From: Datura wrightii
Lineage: Eukaryota; Streptophyta; Magnoliopsida; Solanales; Solanaceae
Reading direction: 5' to 3'
Assembly (NCBI GenBank): GCA_035772735.1
Contig: JASDFA010000001.1
Coordinates: 59,101,001 to 59,165,000 of the forward strand
DNA: 64,000 nucleotides
Shown: positions 34,758-45,387 of the stretch, piece by piece
Layout: each line of letters opens with the position of its first letter
Position numbering within the stretch: the first letter of the stretch is position 1
The notes under the pieces: generated by a model
What the model was told of the DNA's origin: nothing
What the model saw: the letters and a program-made list of their open reading frames with translations, nothing else
Database searches by the model: none
Translations under genes and position numbers: made by a program

Positions 34758-35483
34758 GTTAACAGAGTGTGTAAAAGTTCTTCTAATTTGTAACATTTTC
34801 TTGCCCCTGTTTTAATTTTATTATTGGTACCTGATTCTTTAGGAGTAATATTCTACTTCTCTTCCTTGTTGAACTCTTGAATGTGTTATGCTTGTTAAAT
34901 GGAATGAATATGTGCTGTTGTGGTGAAATTATGAAAAGGGTGAAGTCTGAGTAACCCATTTGCATAAAGCACAATGTTTTGCCCGATGATAGACCGGGTG
35001 ATGCCAATCTTAAGGGTTAAATGTCATGAATATGTGTTTGAATGGAGTAGAGTTGCTGGTAGTATGTTTGTTGTGAATGTGTGTTAATGGGTGCCTGTGA
35101 ATAACGAGTTGAAAATTTGGGGACGACATGGGCCGATGATTCGCTGATCAGATTGGGTGAATCGCTGATGGAGCACCGGTTCACTTTGAAATTGGCCCTG
35201 GCCACTGAGTGTATTCTGTGCTACATCGGCGGTTCGTGAACCTAGATCGGCGAAATGCCGCTTGAACCACCAAAAAATTCATAGTTGCTCAGTGCTCTGT
35301 GAAGCATCGACGGCCAATCTGCGGTACGTGAAATGGCTTCTGTGAACCGCCGGTCTTCCGTCGGTACCACTAGATCTTTAAATTATTGTTTGATTTTTCT
35401 TTGCTTCTCAGTTCTTCTTTAGACTAGTTTTCTTTTCTTTTCAATTCTACTTCAATTTCTTGTCACTAACATACCTCTTGCAG
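34758..35483 (+). other. Possible 5'-UTR intron of env-like gene (E)
   Basis: Donor TTGAG/GTTAAC (GT at 34758) and a good acceptor CTCTTGCAG/AAAA (AG at 35482-35483), 726 bp, T-rich, without an ORF. An alternative donor is CTGAAG/GTGCC near 34721. The env-like ATG follows 11 bases after the acceptor. The size is close to the 710-bp interval in F. Confidence 0.42.
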
Positions 35484-35494
35484 AAAAACAAACC

Positions 35495-36943
35495 ATGTCT
35501 TCCACAAGAAACACAGGCAAAGGAAAGGCCCCTGCTTCTTCAACTAGCAAAGGCAAGGGCAAAGCCAAGGCCACTCAACCAAGGAACAACACCAAAGAAG
35601 CACTAATCCTTTGTGTGCCAAACATGAAAGTGCACTACGTTATTTGCCAAGGCCGCTAAATAACCGTGGAAAAGACGTTTGACTTGACTGGATTGAGGGG
35701 TGATTTCTTCAACATCACCGAGCAGTTCACCCACAGGAAATGGCATTTATTTTCCAACCCTCTATCGCCATACTACCCCAACTTGGTCACCGAGTTCTAC
35801 GCCTCTTATCAAGCTCGCCAAGAGAGTATGCAGCATAGAGGCAAAGTAGATGATTTCCCCTACTTGCCATCCGTGATGATCCGGGGAGTGGAGATGGATA
35901 TAACCCCAGAGACCATTAATGATTTGTTCTGGGAGGATGAAATTGACTCCGCTATGGAGTATGTGGCAAGGGTGGAAGATATGAAGGACTAGTTTGCACG
36001 GGTGGGCCACATAATAGCTGTTGGTAATCCTTTGTGGGCCTCGATGGGTGGCAAAATCTCTCGCCACGACTTGAAGTTCGAGGCCAAGCTGTGGCTCGAT
36101 TTTGTTTGTGCTCGGATCATCCCCTCTAAGAATGAGAAGAGGGTCAGTCTTGAAACCACCATTCTTATTGCTTGCGTAATGACGGGAGTCCCCATCAACT
36201 TCGGGGAAATTGTCGCTCAATAGATGAAGAAGAAGGACAGGCAGTCCAGTACCTCAATGCCATATGTTGTCTTAATTTCCCAGCTTTTCTCAGCAGCTGG
36301 GGTGCCTCTATTCCCAGATGAAACTCTTTCTGTAACTTCGGGTGTAATTGATATTGAGTGGAAGAGAGACGCCAAGGCACCGACAGTAAAAAGGAAGCGC
36401 CTGCAAGCCTTCGGAGTGCAAGAAGAATCACTCTCGCACGAGTCAGCCCAATCACCAATCGTCCCAAAGTCTAATGTGCCCCAGCCTGACATGTCGGGCC
36501 AAGCATCGGGTGACAAGCCTTAGCAAGGAGTTTCTCCCCCTCTACAATCTTCTCAGCCAAGTGGTCTCCATCGACTTGTGGAGGTGACAAACTCACATGA
36601 AAGCCAACTTCAACATTTGGCTAAGAGCCTCCCAGCACTCATTGCCAAAACAATCAAGAAGGAGCTTAAATCATTGTACGAGAATGTCACCACTTTATGC
36701 AAGAGGGCGGACGTAGTAGAGGGGGCAGTCACGTGCCTCTGAACTGAGGTGCAGGAGTGGAAGAGTCAGACTTCGGTCGAAGTGCCCGACATGAGCGCCT
36801 TGGACGCTGCAATGGCTGCTCCGTCCTCAGCTCGGGGACCAATTGATGACTTGTTTGAAGGGCTGAGAGATGATTTTACTTGGCTAGGTGATGCCAGCAG
36901 TGGTGATGGTGGTGCGACAGAGGCTGACGATGAAGAGGAGTAA
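35495..36943 (+). pseudogene. Env-like (plant transposon domain) gene of E
   Basis: A single frame of 483 codons from ATG 35495 (MSSTRNTGKGKAPASSTSKG) to TAA 36941-36943, with no frameshift but five in-frame stops: TAA 35657, TAG 35990, TAG 36221, TAG 36521, TGA 36740. Homology with F suggests the second replaces Trp; all five fit single transitions. Order: basic low-complexity N-terminus; domain with FFNITEQFTHRKWHLF, PSVMIRGVEMDITPETIN and WLDFVCARIIPSKNE; a linker; a Lys-rich helix (KTIKKELKSLYENV); and an acidic tail ending EADDEEE. It corresponds to the Athila env-position 'plant transposon' protein. No signal peptide or membrane helix is visible. Function unknown. Confidence 0.83.
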
Positions 36944-38645
36944 CCCACTCAGGGAGTTCCTTGTCCCTTTCCTTTTTGCATATTTACATTAGGGACAATG
37001 CATGCTCTAAAGTGGGGGAGGGATGAGCGCTATTGATGGGGGGAGGATTGTTTATTTTGAAATTCTGATGTTTTTTTATTTGAGTATGAGTAGGTTCAAC
37101 CTTTGTTGGGCTGTTGTTGGTTGATGATTGCCACTGTCGGGCGTGCCCTATTTCTTTAAAAATGAATGAATGAATGTATTAGTTTTGTTTCTTTTTGTGA
37201 TTGGTACTTAGTGGCCAAATGGGGTCTTTGGTTTGAAGCATGATATCTTGAATATCTTGAATGATATGACCCCAACATCTTGTTCCTTTTTTGCCATTGT
37301 AAATAGTAGTGTAGAAATTAAAACTCCAAGGATTTTCTTTTGATCAGGTTCTTTCCCAAAGAGCATTCTTTTATTTTAGTTATTTTTGTTTAACCGGGTT
37401 GGCTTTTCCCAATGATGGATTTAGTGGTGACATTCTTAAAGGAAATGCCATGTTTCCTTGAGTCTTTTGTGAAGTTGTTTTGAGAAGTACCAACTAAATT
37501 TTTTTTCTTGTGTTGAAATGGAAATGTGAAAACAAGGGCATGAGGATGAAGATAATGAGCAAGTGTTGACACCGTAGCATAGTAATGTTGGTCGTACATT
37601 GTAAATTCCCTATTTGACTTATGATGTTTGCTTGCTTGATGTCCTAATGTGATGTTTTTTTTGGCAAAATGACTCTTGTAGACCCTTTAAGGGTGATGCT
37701 TTGTGTGGTGAGGATATTACTTATGAATCTGGTGCATTACATCTTGTCTAGAACTTGCCCCAAATGTGATTCAAGGCGAAATCCTAGATATAGTTGCATC
37801 AAGAAAATGAGTTTAGGCCCTCCATTGTCTAGCCACTTCAACCATATGTCCTCCATGAACATTAATCCTTGCTAGCCAATTTTGAGCCTTAAAACCTTTC
37901 CTTGGCAACCATATTACAAGCCTTAAGACCATTCTTAATACCTCTTTTTGGCCCACATTCTCCCTAAATGCTGATGATAAGATAAGTGTTGAAGTAAGGA
38001 TCAAGGCCTAAGAAATAGGAAGTGAGAAAAACAAGTGTGATAAATGAGGCAAGAGCCTAAGTTTGTGGGTATGTAAAAAAAGGAGGGAAGACAAGAATCA
38101 TAGTGTGAAGGGAGCACCACCTTTTGTCAAAGTGCACTAAAAGATTAAAAAAAAGATAATTTGTGTGAATTGGTTTTCCCTCTTGATGTAATAAGGCTAG
38201 TGGTGAGAGCGAAAAATGGGTTATAAGGGTGAGTGTTAAAGAAATGAAAGGCATCAACAAGGAAAGAGGAGAAAGAAGGTTAAGTGAGTAGAGTTGATGT
38301 AAGGCATGTCACAAAAACATTAGGGAGGATCTAGTCACTATAGCCAAATGTCATCCTACCCTTACCTTGAGCCTACATCACAACCCGCAAGTCCTAAATG
38401 ATTTTAGGTGTAGCTACTCTACATTAGTGGTGAACTACATGAAGGGCAAGCCTATGGGTCAAGTGTATGCATGAAGATATCTTTTGGGAGAGTGAGTTTG
38501 AGTGTCTCTTCCAATTAATCCCTTGTATGCATTCAAATGATCAAAGGACTAAGAGAATAGGGATCCTTATGTTGGGTGAGTGGCATCATTCCTTTTAGGG
38601 ATGCAAGAGCATTTCGAGTTAATGTGGACATAGAGCAAGGAGTGT
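36944..38645 (+). other. 3' untranslated region of element E
   Basis: No gene is seen. A purine-rich AAAGTGGGGGAGGGATGAG (about 37011-37028) could be a secondary PPT near the start. The block 38320-38530 (GCAAGTCCTAAATGATT, ACATTAGTGG, GAAGGGCAAGCCTATGGG, CTTTTGGGAGAG) is shared with F and H. The region ends where the truncated 3' LTR begins, and the true PPT is missing. Confidence 0.75.
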
Positions 38646-40015
38646 AACTTCCTCAGAGGTTGAATGCCACCGACGGTTCACGACATGCAAGCGACGAATC
38701 GCCGGTTCAGAAGCCGAATGACACTCAGGAATTCTGGAAATGGCTTGAAGATCCGGTGGTTCACGGATTGGCATTGGCGAAATGCCGGGTGAACTACTGG
38801 TGTTCACTAGAAATGAGTGCAGAAGAAGAACAGATACCTGACGGTTCACGGATTTTATCGGCGGACCGCTAGTACCTCCGTCGGTTCCAAAAAGGTGCTA
38901 TTAAGGGTATAATCATCCATCACTGAAAAGGAGATGAAAAGTACCCTACTTTTCAGGGTATAAATAAAAAAAGAAGTACTCTGTACTGGGGAGAGCAAAA
39001 GGAGAGATAGATATAGAGAGATTGAGAGAAAATCCAAGTTGACATCACATCATTGTTTCCTCTTTTAACTGAAGACATTCTTTTAGCTGAGAGAAAGAGA
39101 TTTTGATTGAAAACTTGTAGAAAATACTCTGCTTTATTTTCTTCTTCTGTACTAGTAAGTTTCAGTTGTAGTTGAGGATAGTTGTGAATTTGATTTATCT
39201 ACTCTTACTGTTGAATTCAATGATGCTATTGATGAATGTGTTTTTGAATTTCTTAAATATGAGTAACTAAGATCATTTACTAGAGGTGTGTGATGATGAA
39301 TACTTAATTGGATTGGGTATTGCTAGAATCATCTTCATATTGTTCAATTAAGTATAAATCTATTAGATTCCCTTCAATCTATTAATGGAGATTCATTGAT
39401 GATGATATGGGTCTATCTATTCTTACTTAATTATTGCTCGGGAGAGAATAATTAAGTATTGGAAGGGAATCCTAGTAGTGGGCTTAAGCTAGAAATAGCT
39501 GAATTTACTTCCTCATTCCTAATTGGCAGCTAATAGCTAGGAATAGTGCAACTGTTAATCCAAATCAATTCGGGTTGAGCTAAATTGTAGCTAGATTTTG
39601 ATAAAACTCTGGCAAGGGGTAGTCAATAGGATGAGAAGCTGAGACTACCTACTTTTTGAGATTATTTACACTTGTTGAACTTATGAGATGACCCGGCCTA
39701 TCCCGATCTAGTTAGTATTTCATCTACACCGCACCTGTAGTATTTCACACTATTATCTACAATTTAGCTGATCTTGCGATTTTTAGTTCACTGAATCAAC
39801 TTTTGTAATACTCTGCAAAGTTTAACTCCCCCAAATTTTCTTTGTTTTTATATTAAATCTACGTGGTGTAAGCTAACATTAATTTCTCAATCGAGGCTTG
39901 AAGTTATCATTCCTTAGTCCTCGTGGGATTCCACCCCGGCACTCGTCGGGTTACTTATTTTGATACTTCGATCATGTATATCCATTGAATTAAAGATATA
40001 TTTTGGATGTTAACA
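38646..40015 (+). repeat. 3' LTR of E, 5'-truncated
   Basis: It matches 5' LTR position about 30045 onward (TCCTCAGAGGTTGAAT...), so the first about 200 bp of U3 and the PPT are deleted. It ends GATGTTAACA, followed by the CTCAT duplication. Compared with the 5' LTR it also lacks a few dozen bases near 39481. Confidence 0.88.
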
Positions 40016-40020
40016 CTCAT

Positions 40021-41170
40021 CACTCCCTTCATGAGAGATACCTTCAAAAACACCCAATCATCAACTTCAAACTCAAGTTCTCTCCTCCTCACATCCGCAT
40101 AAGACTTTTGATGATTCTGAGCTATTTTCAACCTGCCCCTTATAAGCTGAACCTTCTCCATAGCCTCATGAACCGAATCTGGACCTATCAACGCAGCTTC
40201 ACTGACTTCGAACCATCCAAAAGGCAATCTACGTCTCCGCCCATAGAGAGCCTCAAACGGAGCCATCTGAATGTTGGAATGATAACTATTGTTATATGCA
40301 AACTCAATAATAGGTAAATGGTCATCCCAACTACCTTTGAAATCGATCACACATGCCCATAAAATATCCTCAAGAGTATGAATTGTCCATTCAGCCTGAC
40401 CGCCTGTTTGCGGGTGAAATGCTGTGCTAAGCTTGACTTGAGTACCAAGTCCCTTCTGAAATGATTTCCAAAACTGGGAGGCAAACTGAGTACCTCTATC
40501 TGATATAATGGACAAGGGAACTCCATGAAACTGAACTAACTCCCAAATGTATAACTTAGCATAATCCTCCGCTGAATCAGTAGTTTTGACCAGTAGCAAA
40601 TGAGCTGCTTTAGTCAACCTTATATACAACCACCCAAATAGAGTCATACTGTTGGCGAGTATGAGGCAACCTTGTAATGAAGTCCATATTGATCTCCTCC
40701 CACTTCTAATTAGGGATACTAATATCTTGGATTGTGAGTCTCTGATGTTCCACTTTCACCTATTGACAATTTGGACACTTAGCCACGAACTCTGCTATGT
40801 CCTTCTTCATGCCGTTCCACCCATAGACTTCCCGTAGGTGGTACATCTTGGTGGCACCTGGGTGTATAGAATATCTGGAACCATGAGCCTTGTGCAACAT
40901 CCGATCTCTCAAATCATCAACACCTAGAACACACAGACAACCCTGATATCGAAGCACACCATCTCCCTCGTGGGAGAAGACCTCCACTTTCTGATTCAGA
41001 ACGGCTTCCTTCAACTTTACTATAATAGGATCCTCATCTTTTCAAGCTTTGACCTCGGTCACGAAGGAAGATTCTGATCCTTTTTGAACAATGACACCAC
41101 CATCCTTCGTGTCAACGAGGCGAACTCCTAGTCATGCAAGCCGCTATATGTCCTTCACTAGCTCTTTCCT
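40021..41170 (-). pseudogene. Integrase of D (main part)
   Basis: Zinc-finger part at 41014-40760: HKAHGSRYSIHPGATKMY, GMKKDIAEFVAKCPNCQ (HHCC). Core at 40647-40021: KLYIWELVQFHGVP, ISDRGTQFASQFWKSFQKG with the second Asp, and EFAYNNSYHSNIQMAPFEAL with the catalytic Glu. The core is open for over 200 codons but is separated from the finger by a stop and frame change near 40660-40760. It is cut at 40020 by E just after VSLMKGVM; the last part is at 29216-29838. Confidence 0.87.
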
Positions 41171-42416
41171 CTCCTCATCTACATGGGTCACACTCCCCAT
41201 AGAAAGTCTGCTAAGAGCGTCTGCCACCACATTAGCCTTGCCCAGATGATAAAGGACACTCATATCATAATCTTTCAAAAGCTACAATCACCTCCTCTTA
41301 TGTAGATTCATATCCTTTTGGGTAAGCACGTACTGTAGGCTTTTGTGGTCCGTAAACACATCCACATGGACCCCGTACAGATAGTATCTCTAAACCTTCA
41401 AAGCAAATACTACCGCCGCCAACTTGAGGTCGTGAGTCGAATAGTTCTTTTCATGGACCTTCAGCTTCCTGAAAGCATAGGCTATGACCTTACCATGCTG
41501 CATTAATACACAACCAAGGCCGATTCTTGAGGCGCCACAATATACCACAAACCCATGGTACCCTCGGGTAGGGTGAACACTGGTGCTGAGGTGAGTCGAG
41601 TCTTCAACTCTTAGAAGCTCTTCTCACAAGCCTCCGACCATTGAAACTTTACTTTTTTCTAGGTTAACTTAGTCAACGGTGCTGCAATGGATGAAAACCC
41701 TTCAACAAACCTCTGGTAGTAACCAGCTAATCCCAAGAAACTCCTGATATCCAAAGGACTAACTGGTCTAGGCCAATTCTTCACCGCTTCTATCTTTTGA
41801 GAATCCACTTGTACACCCTCATGTGACACCACATGACCAAAAATCGCCACTAAATTTAACCAAAAATCATATTTGCTGAACTTAGCATACAATTAGCGAT
41901 CCTTAAAAGTCTATAGCACCACCCTCAAATGAGCGGCATGCTACTTCCTGCTCCGAGAATATATGAGAATATCATCTATGAACACAATCATGAACATATC
42001 CAAATATGTCTTGAACACCCTGTTCATCAAATCCATAAAAGCTGCAGGAGCATTTGTTAGTACAAAATACATAACCACAAACTTATAGTGACCATATAGA
42101 GTTCTGAAGGCTGTCTTCGGAATGTCACTCTCCCGAACCCTAAGCTGATGGTATCCGAATCTAAGGTCTATCTTTGAAAAGCACTTAGCACCCTGAAGTT
42201 TGTCAAACAAATCATCAATCCTGGGGAGAGGATACCTGTTCTTGATTGTAACTTTGTTCAATTGCCGATAATCAATGTACATCCAGAAGAACCATCCGTC
42301 TTCAAGACAAAGAGGACTGGTGCACCCCACGGGGATTTGCTAGGTCTGATGAAACCCTTGTCTAAAAGGTCCTTCAAATGCTCCTTCAACTCCTTTAACT
42401 CAACTGGGGCCATCTG
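41171..42416 (-). pseudogene. Reverse transcriptase-RNase H of D
   Basis: The best RT stretch is 42330-41941: IDYRQLNKVTIKNRYPLPRI, SKIDLRFGYHQLRV, and the catalytic VFIDDILIYSRS. The connection region is at 41892-41659 (GYYQRFVEGFSSIAAPLTKL). RNase H (about 41600-41180) is recognisable by similarity to B and I (CVLMQHGKV-type segment, TDHKSL-type segment) but is broken. There are stops before and after the RT core and near 41900. Confidence 0.87.
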
Positions 42417-42599
42417 TAAGGAGGAATAGATATAGGCTGTGTATCGAGAAGAACGTCAATACCAAAACGATCTCCTGCTCAGGAGGAATTCGTGATAGAT
42501 CATCTAAGAACACTTCTGGATATTCACACACTATAGGAACTGACTAGATAGTCGGGGTTTCGGACGTAGCATCCTTAACCCTAACTAGGTGAGACATAC

Positions 42600-43308
42600 A
42601 ACCCTTAGAAATTATCTTTCTAGCCTTAAGGTAGGAAATGAAGCAACCTACAAGCATAACTGAACTACCCTTATTTTAGGACTAGCTCACCTGGAAATTA
42701 GAACTCTACTGCACGGGTTCTACAATTTACTGAGGCATAACATGCATGTGGCCAATCCATGCCAAAGATAACATCAAAATCTGTCATGGCTAGCTCTACT
42801 AAATCTGCTGAGGTGACTTTTTGAAGGACTGTGACAGGGCAATTTCTATATACCCATCGAGATATAACTGAATCACCGACTGGAGTAGAGACTGAGAAGG
42901 TTCTGATAGGATTTCAGGACTGACTCCAAAACTACTAGCAACGTAGGGCGTTACAAAAGATAAAGTAGCCCCTGGATCTAACAATGCATATACATCAAGG
43001 TGGAATACTCATACTATACCAGTGACTACATCTGGAGAGACCTCCTGCCCCTGACGAGATCCGAGGGCATAAAATCTATTCTGGCACTAACCACCATCTG
43101 CACTAGTGGATGTACCCTGCTGAACTAAGCGTGCTGGTGGGGATGTTGAGCTAGTGGCTGGGCCTCGGCCCCTATCATTGCACAGTCTGGCTGCTGGACA
43201 ATCTCTGAGCATATGTCCAGGCTTTCCACACCCGAAACAAGCACCTGAACCAGCTAAACACTGACCGGCGTGTCTCTAGCCACACTGGCCACACTTTAGG
43301 ATGCTGGA
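42600..43308 (-). pseudogene. Protease and gag zinc knuckle of D
   Basis: The protease active site is intact here: MLDPGATLSFVTPYVASSFG (42984 downward). The zinc knuckle CFGCGKPGHMLRDC (CX2CX4HX4C) is complete at about 43245-43195. Stops follow the protease motif and lie between the two domains. It is separated from the rest of gag by the solo LTR 43309-44228. Confidence 0.82.
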
Positions 43309-44228
43309 TGATCTTGGGCAAATTTATATGCCCAAGTGATACTCAAATGTGTCATTTTAACCTTGTTTATCTATCAATGATTATACATTCTCATGTGTTT
43401 TATAATAAAATGTGAATTTATACTAACCAACATGATTAGCGTGATTTTGCAGGTGAAATGTAATTTTGTGAAGCTAAAATGCGTGTTGGGAAAGATCAGG
43501 GTGGACTCGGATGATTAGCAAAGGACAAAGCATTGGACGGCAAGAATTAAAGGGGCTCCACGATTGATTCTTCCATGGTTGTTCTATTGATTCTTGTTCT
43601 TACTGCATTAATGTGTGGCCTATATTAATGTACATCTAAAAAGCCCGGTTTCACTCGAGAGAGCAAGAAATTGGAAAGTTGTGAATCAATAGGATATGAT
43701 CTTTTCTTGATTTGGGAAAATTGAGAATTGATTTACCTTCAGGATAGAAATATACCTGAAGGTCGTATTAGTCAATTAAGGAACCGGTTTTGTATGGCTA
43801 GAACATGAATTGCGTTTAATCACAGAAATGTAGGTGGACGGTTCACGATTCTTAAGTTGGGTTAAATGCGAGAGTTTTAATCCATTGGAAATAGTTCTTG
43901 ACTAGCAACCGGAGGAAAAGTTAACCAAATTATATCGATAATTTATTTCCTTACATGTTCGTTTAACCTCAGCATGCTCACATTCATAGTTCAGACTCAA
44001 ATTATATAATCTTTGTAGACTTAGGATAAAATTAGAAATCAAAATATATCAAACTCTTCTTTGCACTTTTGTCTTCATTTTTAGAATCAATATAGTAACA
44101 CTTAAGTAATTTGTTACCTCATCCCAGTCCTTGTGGGATAGATACTTGGCTTACTTGAGCCACTTTACCACTTGTTCGACCACGTGCACTTGTGTGTAGT
44201 TATACACCCATATAACAAACGCCAAACA
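43309..44228 (+). repeat. F-family solo LTR, promoter deleted
   Basis: TGATCTTGGG to CCAAACA, same family as the F LTRs but 920 bp. About 500 bp are missing at 43567 (GGGGCTCCACGAT joined to TGATTCTTCCATGG), exactly spanning the U3 inverted repeats and TATA box. Flanks CTGGA (43304-43308) and ATGGA (44229-44233) look like a 5-bp target duplication with one mismatch. Host is D gag. Confidence 0.88.
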
Positions 44229-44233
44229 ATGGA

Positions 44234-45194
44234 CTCTACGAGTCTGCTCCCCTTCCCTCGAGAGCCTGATGCTCTTCCCCTCTGGTCACGCCTAGATCTG
44301 GATGGCACACTCATAGCTGACTATGTTGGGGATGAAGATCTTTGGTGGGAATACTGAAGGTGCTCACCACCAGGTCTTTGCTGGGAGAATACAAAGCTAT
44401 CATTCCTGGCCCTCTTGGCCTCTCTCTCCCACTCATTCACCTGTATCGCCTCTATCTGTTGGGCGTATAGAACTATTCGAGGAAAGTCAATGTCCTGATG
44501 AAGCATCGTGGTCCGGCAATCTTTGACCAAATAGTCTGCTATACCATGCATGAACTGACTTACTCGGGCTCTCTAATCTGCCACCATCTCAGGTGCATAC
44601 TTGGACAAGCGAGTGAACTCTAAAGAATACTCCTGGACTATCATCTTAACTTGGTTCAGGTTCACAAACTCAACTGCTTTAACCTCTCTCATCTGACGAG
44701 GGAAGGACCGATCTAGAAATGCGGTATGGAACTCATCCTAACTAATGGGGCCTGCTCCAACTATCCTGCAATCCTTCCATTGCTTGAAATAGATGTTGCA
44801 AATCCCCTTTCAACTGATACGAGGCTAGATCTGCGCACTCCTCCCTTGTCACCCCCATGGTCTGGGTGATCTTCAGAACTTCATCAATAAACTCATGTGG
44901 ATCCTCATCCATCTTTTACCTAAGGAACTCCAGAGGGCTCATCCTCAGAAAATCTTTGACTCTCATTGTTGCCGCATTCCCGTTCTGAGGGACATACACA
45001 ATCGCCTGTTGGTTGTCCTGGGCGGTCAAAGCTTGAGCTAGCATCTGTATGGCTGCCCAAAACTCTACGTGGGAAACTTTCTCGCGTACATGTTCCTTGG
45101 GGGCTGGTGGGGCATACTAGTGCACATTCCCATTGCCATTCTCGTGGCCGTTTCCATTCTCGTTTCTTCTTCACTTAACTCAGCGAGGAGGCAT
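44234..45194 (-). pseudogene. Gag (capsid part) of D
   Basis: The start ATG at 45194 (MPPR) is followed at once by a TGA. The capsid-like core is seen in fragments: the strand corresponding to DEDPHEF.DE near 44890, the FLDRSF.RQMREVKAVEF-type segment near 44710-44680, and 44551-44321 (HGIADYLVKDCRTTMLHQDI) matching I and B. There are multiple stops and frameshifts. Confidence 0.8.
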
Positions 45195-45387
45195 GATTCT
45201 GCAAATGCGTATAGCACGAGTTATAAGTATAGAAAGGCATTTCATTGCATGACATAGATCATGAAAGAAGGGAACATTTTTTAAAACGTTCTGTAGCCTT
45301 TTCGTCATAAGTGTGGTGCACTTCACACCTACGTAAAAGACTCTACTTAACGCGACTTTCAGACACCCTAGGACACTTCAAAACCGA

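Larger units (their letters stand above)
29844..40015 (+). mobile_element. RT-less Athila-like element E with target duplication
   Basis: A 10172-bp insertion flanked by CTCAT (29839-29843 and 40016-40020); both flanks are D integrase. 5' LTR, degenerate tRNA-Asp PBS, gag-protease, conserved motif, promoter-like cassette, possible intron, env-like gene, 3' UTR, and a 3' LTR lacking its first about 200 bp. As in F, protease is followed directly by the post-pol motif, with no RT, RNase H or integrase. Its LTRs are unrelated to those of F, so E and F are separate families sharing one reduced architecture. Confidence 0.92.

Noticed and set aside
37011..37028. Purine-rich string after the E env-like gene as the PPT of an LTR
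   Set aside because: No LTR follows; at most it is a secondary purine tract within the 3' UTR.
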